The translations under genes were made by a program, and so were the position numbers. A stretch of DNA of 64,000 bases from NCBI RefSeq assembly GCF_002777915.1, contig NZ_NJGE01000002.1, positions 43,713 through 107,712 of the forward strand. Direction: 5' to 3'. The DNA is from Bartonella tribocorum. GTDB lineage: Bacteria > Pseudomonadota > Alphaproteobacteria > Rhizobiales > Rhizobiaceae. How positions within the stretch are numbered: the stretch's first letter is position 1; each line of letters opens with the position of its first letter. The notes under the pieces were generated by a model, which was not told the origin of the DNA, searched no databases, and saw only the letters and a list, made by a program, of their open reading frames with translations. Positions 53,517 to 61,918 of the stretch are shown here, one piece after another.

Positions 53517-54344
53517 TTAGATTGAAGTTGAAAACTTTTGAGATCTCGTTTCATAGGAGGATGCTGTTTGAGGGAGTATAAAAGGGATATCTTCTTTAGG
53601 TAGTTCAGAAACGTTTAAAGAACAATGATAAACATCGTGGAGATTTTGTGTTGTCAAAACATGAGTTGCATTTCCTTCGCAATAAACCTCTCCTTCCTTG
53701 AGCAAGATCATGTTATCTGCATAATGTGCCGCAAGATTGAGATCATGAAGAACAGCAAGAACGCCACCACCAGAATGGGCAAATTGTTTTGCAATATCCA
53801 TAACGATAATTTGATGTTGAATATCGAGGCTAGCAATAGGTTCATCTAATATCATCCAACGAGGAATTCCATTATAAATGGGTTTCCAGATTTGGCAAAG
53901 AACACGTGCAAGTTGTACACGCGCTTGTTCTCCACCTGATAATTGGTGGTAATACAGGTTTCCATAATCAGAAAGGTCAACGCGCTCTAAAGCTTCTTGG
54001 ATAAGGTTTTGTAATTCGGCTTTGGTAATGGTAATTTGGTTTACAGAAAGACCAAGCCCTACAACTTCATGGACTAAGAATGGAAATACGAGTGTCGTTG
54101 ATTGTGGTAAAACGGCTCGCATTTTTGCCATTTCACAAGTTTTTGTTTGGCGTACATCATAACCATTTAAGGTTATTTTTCCACTGTAAGGAATTTCCCC
54201 ACTCAATGCTTTGACAAAAGTACTTTTTCCTGATCCGTTGGGACCGATAATGATGGTAAAAGCTCCACTTTTAGCTTGAAGATTAATGTGGCTAAGAATC
54301 TGTTTTTTTCCGCGCTGAACGCAAATATCTGTCGCTTCAATCAT
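53517..54344 (-). CDS. hmuV: Haem ABC transporter, ATP-binding protein HmuV
   Basis: A 275-residue ABC ATPase that powers haem import through HutC. Walker A is GPNGSGKST, the Q-loop follows as VLPQST, the signature reads LSGGEQARVQLARVL, Walker B ends in ILDEP, and the switch histidine is in LAVLHDLN. I started it at the ATG that overlaps the hutC stop as ATGA. An earlier in-frame ATG at 54380 lies inside hutC and adds 12 unrelated residues. It is last in hemS-hutB-hutC-hmuV. Confidence 0.95.
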   Translation of the reverse strand: MIEATDICVQRGKKQILSHINLQAKSGAFTIIIGPNGSGKSTFVKALSGEIPYSGKITLNGYDVRQTKTCEMAKMRAVLPQSTTLVFPFLVHEVVGLGLSVNQITITKAELQNLIQEALERVDLSDYGNLYYHQLSGGEQARVQLARVLCQIWKPIYNGIPRWMILDEPIASLDIQHQIIVMDIAKQFAHSGGGVLAVLHDLNLAAHYADNMILLKEGEVYCEGNATHVLTTQNLHDVYHCSLNVSELPKEDIPFILPQTASSYETRSQKFSTSI

Positions 54345-55420
54345 GAAAAGTCTGTCCCTCGTTTGCATATAAGAATCCATAGGAAAAAGGGGGCACCAAA
54401 AAGTGCTGTTACGATTCCGATTGGCAATTCTGCGGGAGCAACAATTAAGCGTGCAAACGTATCAGCAAAAATAAGCAATGCTGCTCCCAAGAGAGCAGAA
54501 TAAGGAATAAGATAGCGGTGATCAGGACCAATGAGCTGACGTAAAATATGAGGGACAATAATACCAATAAAACCGATACCACCACTGACAGCAACAGCAC
54601 TTCCACACATAAGAGCAACAAGGGGAATAGCAATATTTTTAACGCGTTGAACAGAAAAACCGATATGACCAGCAACGGCTTCTCCAAGCGCAAGGGCATT
54701 AAGTGCTCGTGATAAAAAGGGGGAAAAAAGAAGACCAATAAAGATAAAAGGAAGAACAAGCCATACTTTCAACCATGTCGCCCCCGCAAGAGAGCCAAGA
54801 CTCCAAAAAGTGATATCGCGTAATTGTTGGTCATTTGCGATAAAAATTAATGTCCCAACAACTGCACTGCTTAAGGCACCAAGGGCGATACCGGCAAGCA
54901 ACATGGTTGCAATAGAGGTAAAGTTATGATGCGTCGCTATGATGTAGAGAACAATTGTTGATAAAAGCCCACCCAAAAAAGCGCCTATAATAACTTTGTA
55001 TGGCTCTAGAAAAGGTGCAAATGAAACGGGAAAGGCAAAACCAATAACAATTGCTAAAACAGCACCAAGACCGGCTCCTGCTGATACACCTACAATACCA
55101 GGATCTGCAAGAGGATTACGGAAAAGTCCTTGCATTAGAACACCAGAGACAGCCAAAGCTGCCCCGATCAATAATCCTAAGATAACGCGAGGAAGCCTGA
55201 TATCAATAAATATAAGATAATCGCGTGTTTTACTACTGACAGAAAATTCTTGTGTAAACATGCTATAAAGAAAATCAAAGAAAGAAGTATTTGAAGCACC
55301 ATTTAAAAGTCCGCTTAAAATACTAAAGATGAGGAATATTATTAGACTGAATAAGAGTATTTTTCTCAAATTCTCGCGATTTATTTTTTTATTTTTTTTT
55401 GTTTCAGATGCATAAAACAT
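54341..55420 (-). CDS. hutC: Haem ABC transporter permease (HutC/HmuU)
   Basis: A 359-residue FecCD/BtuC-family permease with about nine to ten membrane helices. Conserved stretches are LPRVILGLLIGAALAVSGVLMQG, NPLADPGIVGVSAGA, WSLGSLAGATW and GGIGFIGIIVPHILR. It forms the inner-membrane channel for haem delivered by HutB. The chosen start is the ATG at 55420; an in-frame TTG six codons earlier (55438), two bases after the hutB stop, is also possible. It overlaps hmuV by four bases, so subunit ratios are probably set by coupling. Confidence 0.93.
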   Translation of the reverse strand: MFYASETKKNKKINRENLRKILLFSLIIFLIFSILSGLLNGASNTSFFDFLYSMFTQEFSVSSKTRDYLIFIDIRLPRVILGLLIGAALAVSGVLMQGLFRNPLADPGIVGVSAGAGLGAVLAIVIGFAFPVSFAPFLEPYKVIIGAFLGGLLSTIVLYIIATHHNFTSIATMLLAGIALGALSSAVVGTLIFIANDQQLRDITFWSLGSLAGATWLKVWLVLPFIFIGLLFSPFLSRALNALALGEAVAGHIGFSVQRVKNIAIPLVALMCGSAVAVSGGIGFIGIIVPHILRQLIGPDHRYLIPYSALLGAALLIFADTFARLIVAPAELPIGIVTALFGAPFFLWILICKRGTDFS

Positions 55421-55440
55421 GGATGGATTCTCTACCAATT

Positions 55441-56346
55441 CTATCCGTTTTTACCGTTTTGGTTTGCACCATAAAGCATATGAATAAGTTCTCTTGATGC
55501 GTATGCAGTGCGTGGACCAAATCCTAAAAGGTACATAGCATCCATTTGTTTAATAGCATGATTTTTTGCGGCAGTTGTTGCTTGAATTGCGGGTATAGCT
55601 AAAAGCTTTTCAAGATTCATAGATCTTCCACTATGTGTTATAAGCAAAATAGCATCAGGATTTGCTTTCAATAACGCCTCGTTATTGAGAAGTTTATACC
55701 CCTTATAATCAGTAATGGCATTGATACCCCCTGAAAGTTTTATGATACCATCAGCCGCTGTATCTGTTCCAGATGCCATAACGCGCCCATTTTGCACGGA
55801 CAAAATAAAAAGGACACGCTTTGGTTTCGTTACTTTTGCCAAAAGAGCATCATTTTCTACAAAATCGCGGCTCACTTTTTGAATTAATGCAGCAGCTTGT
55901 GCTTCACGATGGATGGCTTTTCCAACGAGACGAATTTTTCCTATGACACTTTCTCGAGAATAGTCTTCTGGTATGATCACGATAGGAATTGATGTTTTTT
56001 TGAGAATTTCAATTGTAGAAGGAGGGCCACTTCCTTCAACGAGCAAGATACCTTCTGGAGCCAGAGACAAAACACCTTCAGGAGAAAGAGCACGCATATA
56101 ACCAAGCACTGGAAGTTTGAGGGCTTCTTTAGGATAAACACTTGTGCTATCACGGGCAACAAGCTGGTCTTGAGCGCCTAATGCATAAACAATTTCCGTT
56201 AGAGAACCACCGATAGAGACAATTCGTGCATTTTCAGAAAATTGTGTGGTAGGTTCAGCAAAGACTTGTTGAGAAGAGAAGCTAAAAGAAAGCAGTATAA
56301 AAAGAAGAAAACAACTTAATCGTCTGCGTAAAAGAAGTATAAGCAT
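55441..56346 (-). CDS. hutB: Periplasmic haem-binding protein (HutB/HmuT)
   Basis: A 301-residue substrate-binding protein with a signal peptide (about 1-30, ending VFAE). The cluster A-type fold shows RIVSIGGSLTEIVYALGAQDQLVARDSTSVYP, with a tyrosine in the STSVYP loop likely to coordinate haem iron, and PVLGYMRALSPEGVLSLAPEGIL. It carries haem from HutA to the HutC/HmuV importer. It lies between hemS (11 bases upstream) and hutC (a few bases downstream) in one operon. Confidence 0.94.
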   Translation of the reverse strand: MLILLLRRRLSCFLLFILLSFSFSSQQVFAEPTTQFSENARIVSIGGSLTEIVYALGAQDQLVARDSTSVYPKEALKLPVLGYMRALSPEGVLSLAPEGILLVEGSGPPSTIEILKKTSIPIVIIPEDYSRESVIGKIRLVGKAIHREAQAAALIQKVSRDFVENDALLAKVTKPKRVLFILSVQNGRVMASGTDTAADGIIKLSGGINAITDYKGYKLLNNEALLKANPDAILLITHSGRSMNLEKLLAIPAIQATTAAKNHAIKQMDAMYLLGFGPRTAYASRELIHMLYGANQNGKNG

Positions 56347-56357
56347 ATTTTATCTTT

Positions 56358-57401
56358 CTAAGCGACGACTGATTCTTGATAGGGAGGAAGAGACTTCAAT
56401 AAAGAACGCCAATCCTCACGCTCTTTTTGGCCTTCTTTGCGCAAGCCAAAGAATTGAACGATCATCTCATCATTTTTATCGAAAACTTCAAGTGAACTGA
56501 CATAACCATCACGAGTAGGTTTGCGAACATGCCAAACACGAGCAATCCCAGACATGAGTAAATGGAGGTCAAACCCTGGATCCAGAACATTAAGCCAAGG
56601 CCCAATTTGCTTAATATTTTTTACAGCCCCACTAAAGATTTGAATACATCCCTTATTACCAACAAAGCACATAATTGGCAGTTCTTGTTGCGCGACTTGG
56701 TTAAGCATCATTTCAACAGCATCTATCTGTAATTCATCGGCAAATTCATTGCCAACATGTTTTACAGCATGATGCCGATTAAGCTTAAATTCGGAAATAA
56801 TGTTGTGAAGCTGGTGTACATCTGTCATTGTCCGCCAACGATCCCGAAAGCTTTCAATATCCAATTCTGTTATATCACACTGGACTGGAAGAGAAACGGG
56901 AAGAATGTCAAGAGCAGAGGATTGGTCTTCAAGAAGAAGCTTCTCAACAAGCTCATTCCACTCTTCCATATTTGTCATATCTTTAGAATAGATTTTAAAA
57001 ATAGCAACGCCATGTTGATCAAAGAATTGTAGACTTTTTGTAGGTTTTCCATGAACAATGACATCATATTCAAAACCGAACTTCCATTGTTTTGTAAAAA
57101 TACGCAAATCAATTTCACCAAGCGTGATAGGAATATGTTCGTTTTGAACAATTTTTTCAAAACGTCCTGTTATTTCGTGAACAGCATGTTCGTTTCGCGT
57201 TAAGACCATGACAGTCCCAAGTCGAGGAGCACTCTCCAAGAGAGTAGAAACATCAGCTTGTAGTCTTTTTGCTTTTCCAACGGTACAATAGGCCGCAATA
57301 AGTTCCGCTTCAGATATACCAATCGAAACCGCAAAATCGCGGTTTCGCATTTCTTTTTTTTCTTCACGCAAACGAAGAATCATTTCAGCTGTATGTGCCA
57401 T
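56358..57401 (-). CDS. hemS: Haem-handling/degrading protein HemS (HmuS)
   Basis: A 347-residue cytoplasmic protein of the HemS/HmuS/ChuS family, made of two similar halves (about 30-160 and 200-335). Each contains a LxxxGxVMVLTRNEHAVHE- or PIMCFVGNKGCIQIFSG-type strand block. In Bartonella henselae the orthologue has been linked to haem degradation and oxidative stress. The haem-ligand histidine is probably in the RHHAVKHVG stretch (about 213-221) of the second half. AAGGTAAAG precedes the ATG. It is first in the hemS-hutB-hutC-hmuV operon, downstream of hutA but behind a 260-base leader. Confidence 0.93.
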   Translation of the reverse strand: MAHTAEMILRLREEKKEMRNRDFAVSIGISEAELIAAYCTVGKAKRLQADVSTLLESAPRLGTVMVLTRNEHAVHEITGRFEKIVQNEHIPITLGEIDLRIFTKQWKFGFEYDVIVHGKPTKSLQFFDQHGVAIFKIYSKDMTNMEEWNELVEKLLLEDQSSALDILPVSLPVQCDITELDIESFRDRWRTMTDVHQLHNIISEFKLNRHHAVKHVGNEFADELQIDAVEMMLNQVAQQELPIMCFVGNKGCIQIFSGAVKNIKQIGPWLNVLDPGFDLHLLMSGIARVWHVRKPTRDGYVSSLEVFDKNDEMIVQFFGLRKEGQKEREDWRSLLKSLPPYQESVVA

Positions 57402-57664
57402 GACTTTACCTTATGTTACTTAACTCAAAAACTAACTCTCAAAATTCACAATTCCAAGGCAACAGATCAAACTCTTTTAAGAGTTCGATCTACCACAAAA
57501 TAACGCTCTATTGCCAACAGCTGAACAATCAAAAAACGATAAAACAGAAAGAATTAAAACTTTTTTATCAAACCTTTGTAATTTTAAAGATGTTGAAAAT
57601 AGAAACACAATAATTGATCCTTTTATCGATACGATTTTATTGACCTAATCGTTAACAGAAGTGA
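57402..57664 (-). promoter_or_regulatory. hutA-hemS leader with near-perfect palindrome
   Basis: The 263-base gap between hutA and hemS contains GATC-A-AACTCTT-TT-AAGAGTT-C-GATC (57465-57490), an eleven-pair inverted repeat broken by one A/C mismatch. It lies about 65 bases upstream of hemS. It has no T-run, so it may be a protein-binding operator or an mRNA structure between hutA and the hemS operon. Iron-responsive control is expected for haem genes, but I cannot match it to an Irr or RirA box. Confidence 0.4.
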
Positions 57665-59842
57665 CTAAAACTTTTGTACAAACGACACCTTAAAGTTACG
57701 ACCAGGCTGGCTATAATAATCTTTTGGTGTTGAACTTTTACCTGAAGGAAGTTCTGATGCATTCCAATATTTTGTATTGAAAAGATTATAAACACCAGCT
57801 CTGAGAACAGGCCCCGTTTCACCGAATGGTTTCCACCATCCTGTCATATCGACAACATGGTATCCTGGAATTTTTTGGTAATCAGATGCTTCAGCTACTT
57901 TATCACGTTTGGCTGCCAAAGTAAGGATAATATCGCTTCCCCAAACTTCTTTTGCATATCCTAAACCGATAACCGCTTTCAAAGGAGGAATTGAGTTAAG
58001 ATATTCCTTTTTATCAAGATCTTTTCCTTGTGAATAAGCAAGGGCAACATTGCTATGAAAACCATTTTTAAGAACTAAATGCGCTTTTGTTTCAACACCA
58101 AAAATTTGCACGTGGAAACGATTCATGTAATGCCGACGCGCAAATTTGAATTCCTCTGACGGACCTTTATCCTCAGTATCTATGAAATTCTTATATTGGT
58201 TGATAAAGGCATTGAAGGAGCCACCGAAATTTGCATTTCCATACCGTAGACCAACATCATACCCATTGCTTGTTTCTGGTTGAAGATCAGAATTTCCTTT
58301 CACGTAATAAGCAGAAGGTTTGATATAAGAGACGTAAAGCTCTGGAATACGTGGTGCACGAAAAGCTTGTGCCCACTGAGCATAAAGCGTTACTTGATTA
58401 TGAACATCCCACTCCATACGTAATTTAGGAGAAAAGCGTGATCCACTTCTTTCTGAAGGGAATTTATCAGAAATCAATGCTTTCTCATAAGAAGGCGTTT
58501 TCTGAGGAATATATTTGTACCAATCATACCGAACCCCCGGCGTTACACGAAAACGATTATCAACGAACCCAACTTCATCTTCAAAAACAAAACCTAAATT
58601 GTAACCATTTGTGTCTGGTGAATCTGATCGATTAGCAGGAACGAAAAGACATCCTCTCGCATATTCTTTCACATGGCAATTGTCTTTGCCTAACAAATAG
58701 TGATGAAATTTAGATGACGAAACATTCGTTGCAAACTTTAACGTATGGCTTACAGTGCCAAAATCCACTTTTTTAAGTGCATCCGCATTGAAACCATAAT
58801 TGATATTACGCAAAAAATTATCTCTCAAGTAATCCCCTTTAGGGGCTGAAACACGAAAGCCAGTCAAAACGTGACGACTTGATTGCCTTTGCCAATAAAG
58901 CAGCCCTCTAAACGCATCAAGAACGGCATCACCATTACCATTATAATCATAAGAAAGAGAAAAGCGCTCACGAATTTTATTATCCCGATCATAAACGGAA
59001 CCTAGAGCATATCTTTTAGATTCATTTAATGAATGTGTGTTACTATTATGACCAAAACGTTCTGCAGTAAAACCAAGCCGATGGTTATCACTCAAATATT
59101 GATGAATTTTAAAAAGCAAGTTATTTTTATCAAAGTGAGAAGGGTTTTTACGCGTGCGTTCTTGATATCCTCCCACTGTTCCCATATTTTTGCGCTCATG
59201 ACCTTCTACATAAGACCCTTGGAAAAGCAAAAATGTTCGGTAATTACGCACAGCAAAAGCTTGATTAACGCGCCAGCTATTATCAACAGAATGATAACCG
59301 CCCTTTATAAGGCTTCCCCAGTTCTTTCCTTCCACGATAAGATCTTCAGGATTAAGGGTACGCAACGCAATTACCCCCCCAAGCGCCCCAGAACCATAAA
59401 GACTAGAATCTGATCCTTGAATAGTATCAAACGTAGAAAGAGCATTAAAGTCAAAAGTTGTGTTTCCACCTCCACCACGGAATATATCATCAAACCATGG
59501 AAGAGAAATACCATCCATTGTCGTAAGAACACGGTTTGCATCTAAACCACGAATAACGAAACTGTTATTTCCTGAATTATAGGAAACAGAAGGATTAAGA
59601 CGACTCACATCATAAACATCTGTTACTTGTTTCTCATCAATATTCTTATTGGTTTTACGATCAGTTAGAATGGTTATTGAATTTGAAGCATCTTCTATTT
59701 TTTTTCCTTTAATAAGGATTGGTTTGAGCTCAGTCACAACATTCTTATCGCTGTTTTGTGCAAAAACAAATGAAGGTATACAGACCGACAACGCGCCTAA
59801 AATCACACAGCTCTTATGGATATTTTTTCGTCTTATTCGCAT
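57665..59842 (-). CDS. hutA: TonB-dependent haem receptor HutA
   Basis: A 725-residue outer-membrane receptor. It has a signal peptide (about 1-28), a TonB-box-like VTELKPILIKG near the mature N-terminus, and a plug domain (about 45-165, with NNSFVIRGLDANRVLTTMDG). A 22-strand barrel ending in Phe follows. The haem-receptor signatures FRAP (in AQAFRAPRIPELY) and an NPNL-like NSDLQPE follow in the right order. HutA is the known haem receptor of Bartonella. It is divergent from tonB across a 257-base regulatory region. Confidence 0.95.
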   Translation of the reverse strand: MRIRRKNIHKSCVILGALSVCIPSFVFAQNSDKNVVTELKPILIKGKKIEDASNSITILTDRKTNKNIDEKQVTDVYDVSRLNPSVSYNSGNNSFVIRGLDANRVLTTMDGISLPWFDDIFRGGGGNTTFDFNALSTFDTIQGSDSSLYGSGALGGVIALRTLNPEDLIVEGKNWGSLIKGGYHSVDNSWRVNQAFAVRNYRTFLLFQGSYVEGHERKNMGTVGGYQERTRKNPSHFDKNNLLFKIHQYLSDNHRLGFTAERFGHNSNTHSLNESKRYALGSVYDRDNKIRERFSLSYDYNGNGDAVLDAFRGLLYWQRQSSRHVLTGFRVSAPKGDYLRDNFLRNINYGFNADALKKVDFGTVSHTLKFATNVSSSKFHHYLLGKDNCHVKEYARGCLFVPANRSDSPDTNGYNLGFVFEDEVGFVDNRFRVTPGVRYDWYKYIPQKTPSYEKALISDKFPSERSGSRFSPKLRMEWDVHNQVTLYAQWAQAFRAPRIPELYVSYIKPSAYYVKGNSDLQPETSNGYDVGLRYGNANFGGSFNAFINQYKNFIDTEDKGPSEEFKFARRHYMNRFHVQIFGVETKAHLVLKNGFHSNVALAYSQGKDLDKKEYLNSIPPLKAVIGLGYAKEVWGSDIILTLAAKRDKVAEASDYQKIPGYHVVDMTGWWKPFGETGPVLRAGVYNLFNTKYWNASELPSGKSSTPKDYYSQPGRNFKVSFVQKF

Positions 59843-60099
59843 AACACATCATAACCTTTTTCTTTAACATCCCCTCTCTTAAGCTTGAAATTTTACATAT
59901 AAAAATGCCCGTAAAAACACTTGGCTTAACCCGATCAAAAATTAGCCAATAAAGCAGGAATGATTTAACAACATAAAATCACAGAGAAACCATATTAAAC
60001 ATGATAAAATCAGTCAAGAAAAAAGTTGCAATTTCAAAATAGCTTGTTTTAATGAGATGAATTACTAATATTACACTTAGAATAGCGGCGGAAGAAACG
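59843..60099. promoter_or_regulatory. Divergent hutA/tonB regulatory region
   Basis: 257 bases between the outward-facing hutA and tonB starts, so both promoters and any iron/haem operator must lie here. It is about three-quarters A+T. I see TGA/TCA-flanked stretches but no unambiguous ICE or iron box, so no operator is assigned. Confidence 0.55.
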
Positions 60100-60879
60100 A
60101 TGAACTTTGCAAATACGAGGCAGTTATCAACTCTTTGGATTAGTGCGTTTGTTGGCGCTCTGTCTCTGCATATTGCATTGGGAGCACAGTTTTATTTTCG
60201 AAAGACTGGTGTCAGTAACGGTATGCTTTCATCGACTGTCATGCTAACTCTTGCCCAAGAGAGTGTATATTTGGATGCTGATATAGATTCGTCAAATCCA
60301 GATCATGATACAGATTTATCAACTGTCAACACAAAATCAGAACTATTGCAGCCAGATCTTGCTGAGCAAGAGCCAGAGATATCGGAAACCGTGGATGAAA
60401 TTCAACCGGAAGAGGCTCAGCATACCGTAGAAAAGGATGATTTCACAGTAAAATCTTTGGAAGAAACCCTTCCTCAAAAAGTAGAAGATAAAATTTTTGA
60501 GAAAAAAACAATACCAAAGACAGTTGTAAAGAAGCCATCTGTAAAGGCCGTCCGTTCACTTAATGCCAGACAGAGCGGCAGTACAGCAGGGCTTGAAGAT
60601 ATGGTGTTAATGGAGTGGTTGGCCAAGGTACAGTCGCAATTAGAACGGCAAAAAAATTATGTTGTAGGACAGCGTACCAGTCGAGCAAAAGGAACGGTGA
60701 AGTTAGAATTTAGGGTGCATGAGCGGGGGAGTATTTTTTCTAGCCGTGTCGTTGTTTCTGCTGGAGATCCAGAACTTGATCGATTGGCTATGGCAGCCCT
60801 TCAACGCGTTGGTTCTTTTCCACCACCACCACCATCAAAAGTGAATAAAACAATCAGAGTATCTTTGATATTTAGCTGA
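60100..60879 (+). CDS. tonB: TonB energy transducer
   Basis: A 259-residue protein that couples the inner-membrane proton gradient to HutA. The N-terminal anchor (about 10-33) carries the Ser/His pair in SAFVGALSLHIALG that contacts ExbB/ExbD. An acidic then Lys/Pro-rich periplasmic stalk (about 55-165) follows. The C-terminal TonB domain (about 175-259) reads GTVKLEFRVHERGSI and SAGDPELDRLAMAALQRVGSFPPPP. GGCGGAAG precedes the ATG. Its place beside hutA suggests it is devoted to haem uptake. ExbB/ExbD are not in the window. Confidence 0.94.
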   Translation: MNFANTRQLSTLWISAFVGALSLHIALGAQFYFRKTGVSNGMLSSTVMLTLAQESVYLDADIDSSNPDHDTDLSTVNTKSELLQPDLAEQEPEISETVDEIQPEEAQHTVEKDDFTVKSLEETLPQKVEDKIFEKKTIPKTVVKKPSVKAVRSLNARQSGSTAGLEDMVLMEWLAKVQSQLERQKNYVVGQRTSRAKGTVKLEFRVHERGSIFSSRVVVSAGDPELDRLAMAALQRVGSFPPPPPSKVNKTIRVSLIFS

Positions 60880-60963
60880 TTTTTATGGGAAGCTCTGTTT
60901 AGATAATATATTGATTGAGAATGATTGCCCACCATTTTACAATTTGAATAAAATATAATTCTC

Positions 60964-61041
60964 TCCAAATCTTTTTGATGTTGAATCAATCAAAACCATT
61001 CGCTTAAATATGGTCGCAAGGGACAACATGGATAAAAACTT
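60964..61041 (+). repeat. Dispersed ~80-bp repeat, copy C
   Basis: It has TCCAAATCT, GTTGAATCAATCAAAACCATTCGCTTA, then GTCGCAAGGGACAACATGGATAAAAACT. It aligns with copies A and B along the whole unit and shares the GGATAAAAACT end with copy E. Confidence 0.7.
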
Positions 61042-61781
61042 TAGGAGTTAGCATACTTCTTATGAATGCTCTAAATGAAAGGGCTGTCGCAACATTGGGT
61101 ATTCGGGGATGATAGGGCTATAGCTTTTATCTCATTAAAGGCAATAATTTTTATACCGTTCGTGAGAGGATTTTCATAAGCACTTTTCAGGTTCACCGTT
61201 GTGAAATGAACTTAGAAACATTTAAAAAATGTCTTTTTAAAACAAACAAAGACATAAGAAAGATATCTATTTTGGCTAGATATCCTGCTTTGTATTATGA
61301 AGGATATGATCTTACTATTACTATATAAAAATGAGAGAAATAAAAGGCAAAGCTTCATCTGCATATCTTAAAAGATATTGATATGTTTGAAAGTCGTAAA
61401 GCTGAATGAAAAGGAAAGGGGCAGGAGAATATTTTATCTTTAAGGTTTTCTCACGCAATGAGTCTGTCTTTTTGCTTTAGAGATGCTTCAAACGAGATAT
61501 ATAATAATGCACGCCTATTGGGGATAGAAATATTGTAAGCAGAAAAACTCCCTCAAAATATGCTGTTGTATAAGATTTGAATGTTGACGAATAAACAACA
61601 GTAAAAGGATATGCTATTCATTTCACTCTTCTTACATTAAATAACCTCTATTGATATTATTATTTATTTCTTGAGAAGAAATGCACTAAATGCACTATTT
61701 GTGCAATATAATGATTTATTATAGGAGGTAATTCATTATTTTATTTGGAATGAGAGCCCAGAATAGTGCAGGATTTTTTCT

Positions 61782-61860
61782 ATTTCAACTCTATTGATAC
61801 TGAATCGATTAAAATCACTGATTTGCACTTCAAAAGTAAGGCTGTATGTGGATACTCTTT
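61782..61860 (+). repeat. Dispersed ~80-bp repeat, copy D
   Basis: It has TTTCAACTCTATTGATACTGAATCGATTAAAATCACTG, then CAAAAGTAAGG and TATGTGGATACT. Same order and spacing as the other copies, moderately diverged. It ends about 60 bases before the slt stop. Confidence 0.65.
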
Positions 61861-61918
61861 AGGACGAAATAAAAATGCTTTTAAGAATGCAATGCTCTTG
61901 GGGGAAGATTAAGACATA

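Larger units (their letters stand above)
60880..61918. other. Large spacer tonB/slt with repeat copies C and D
   Basis: 1.04 kb between convergent genes with two repeat copies about 820 bases apart in the same orientation. After copy C, ATACTTCTTATGAATGCTCT resembles the first codons of the integrase remnant near 30.28 kb. After copy D, ATGCTTTTAAGAATGCAATG does likewise. Between them only stop-rich AT-rich sequence is left. It looks like the scar of one or two integrated elements. Confidence 0.5.
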
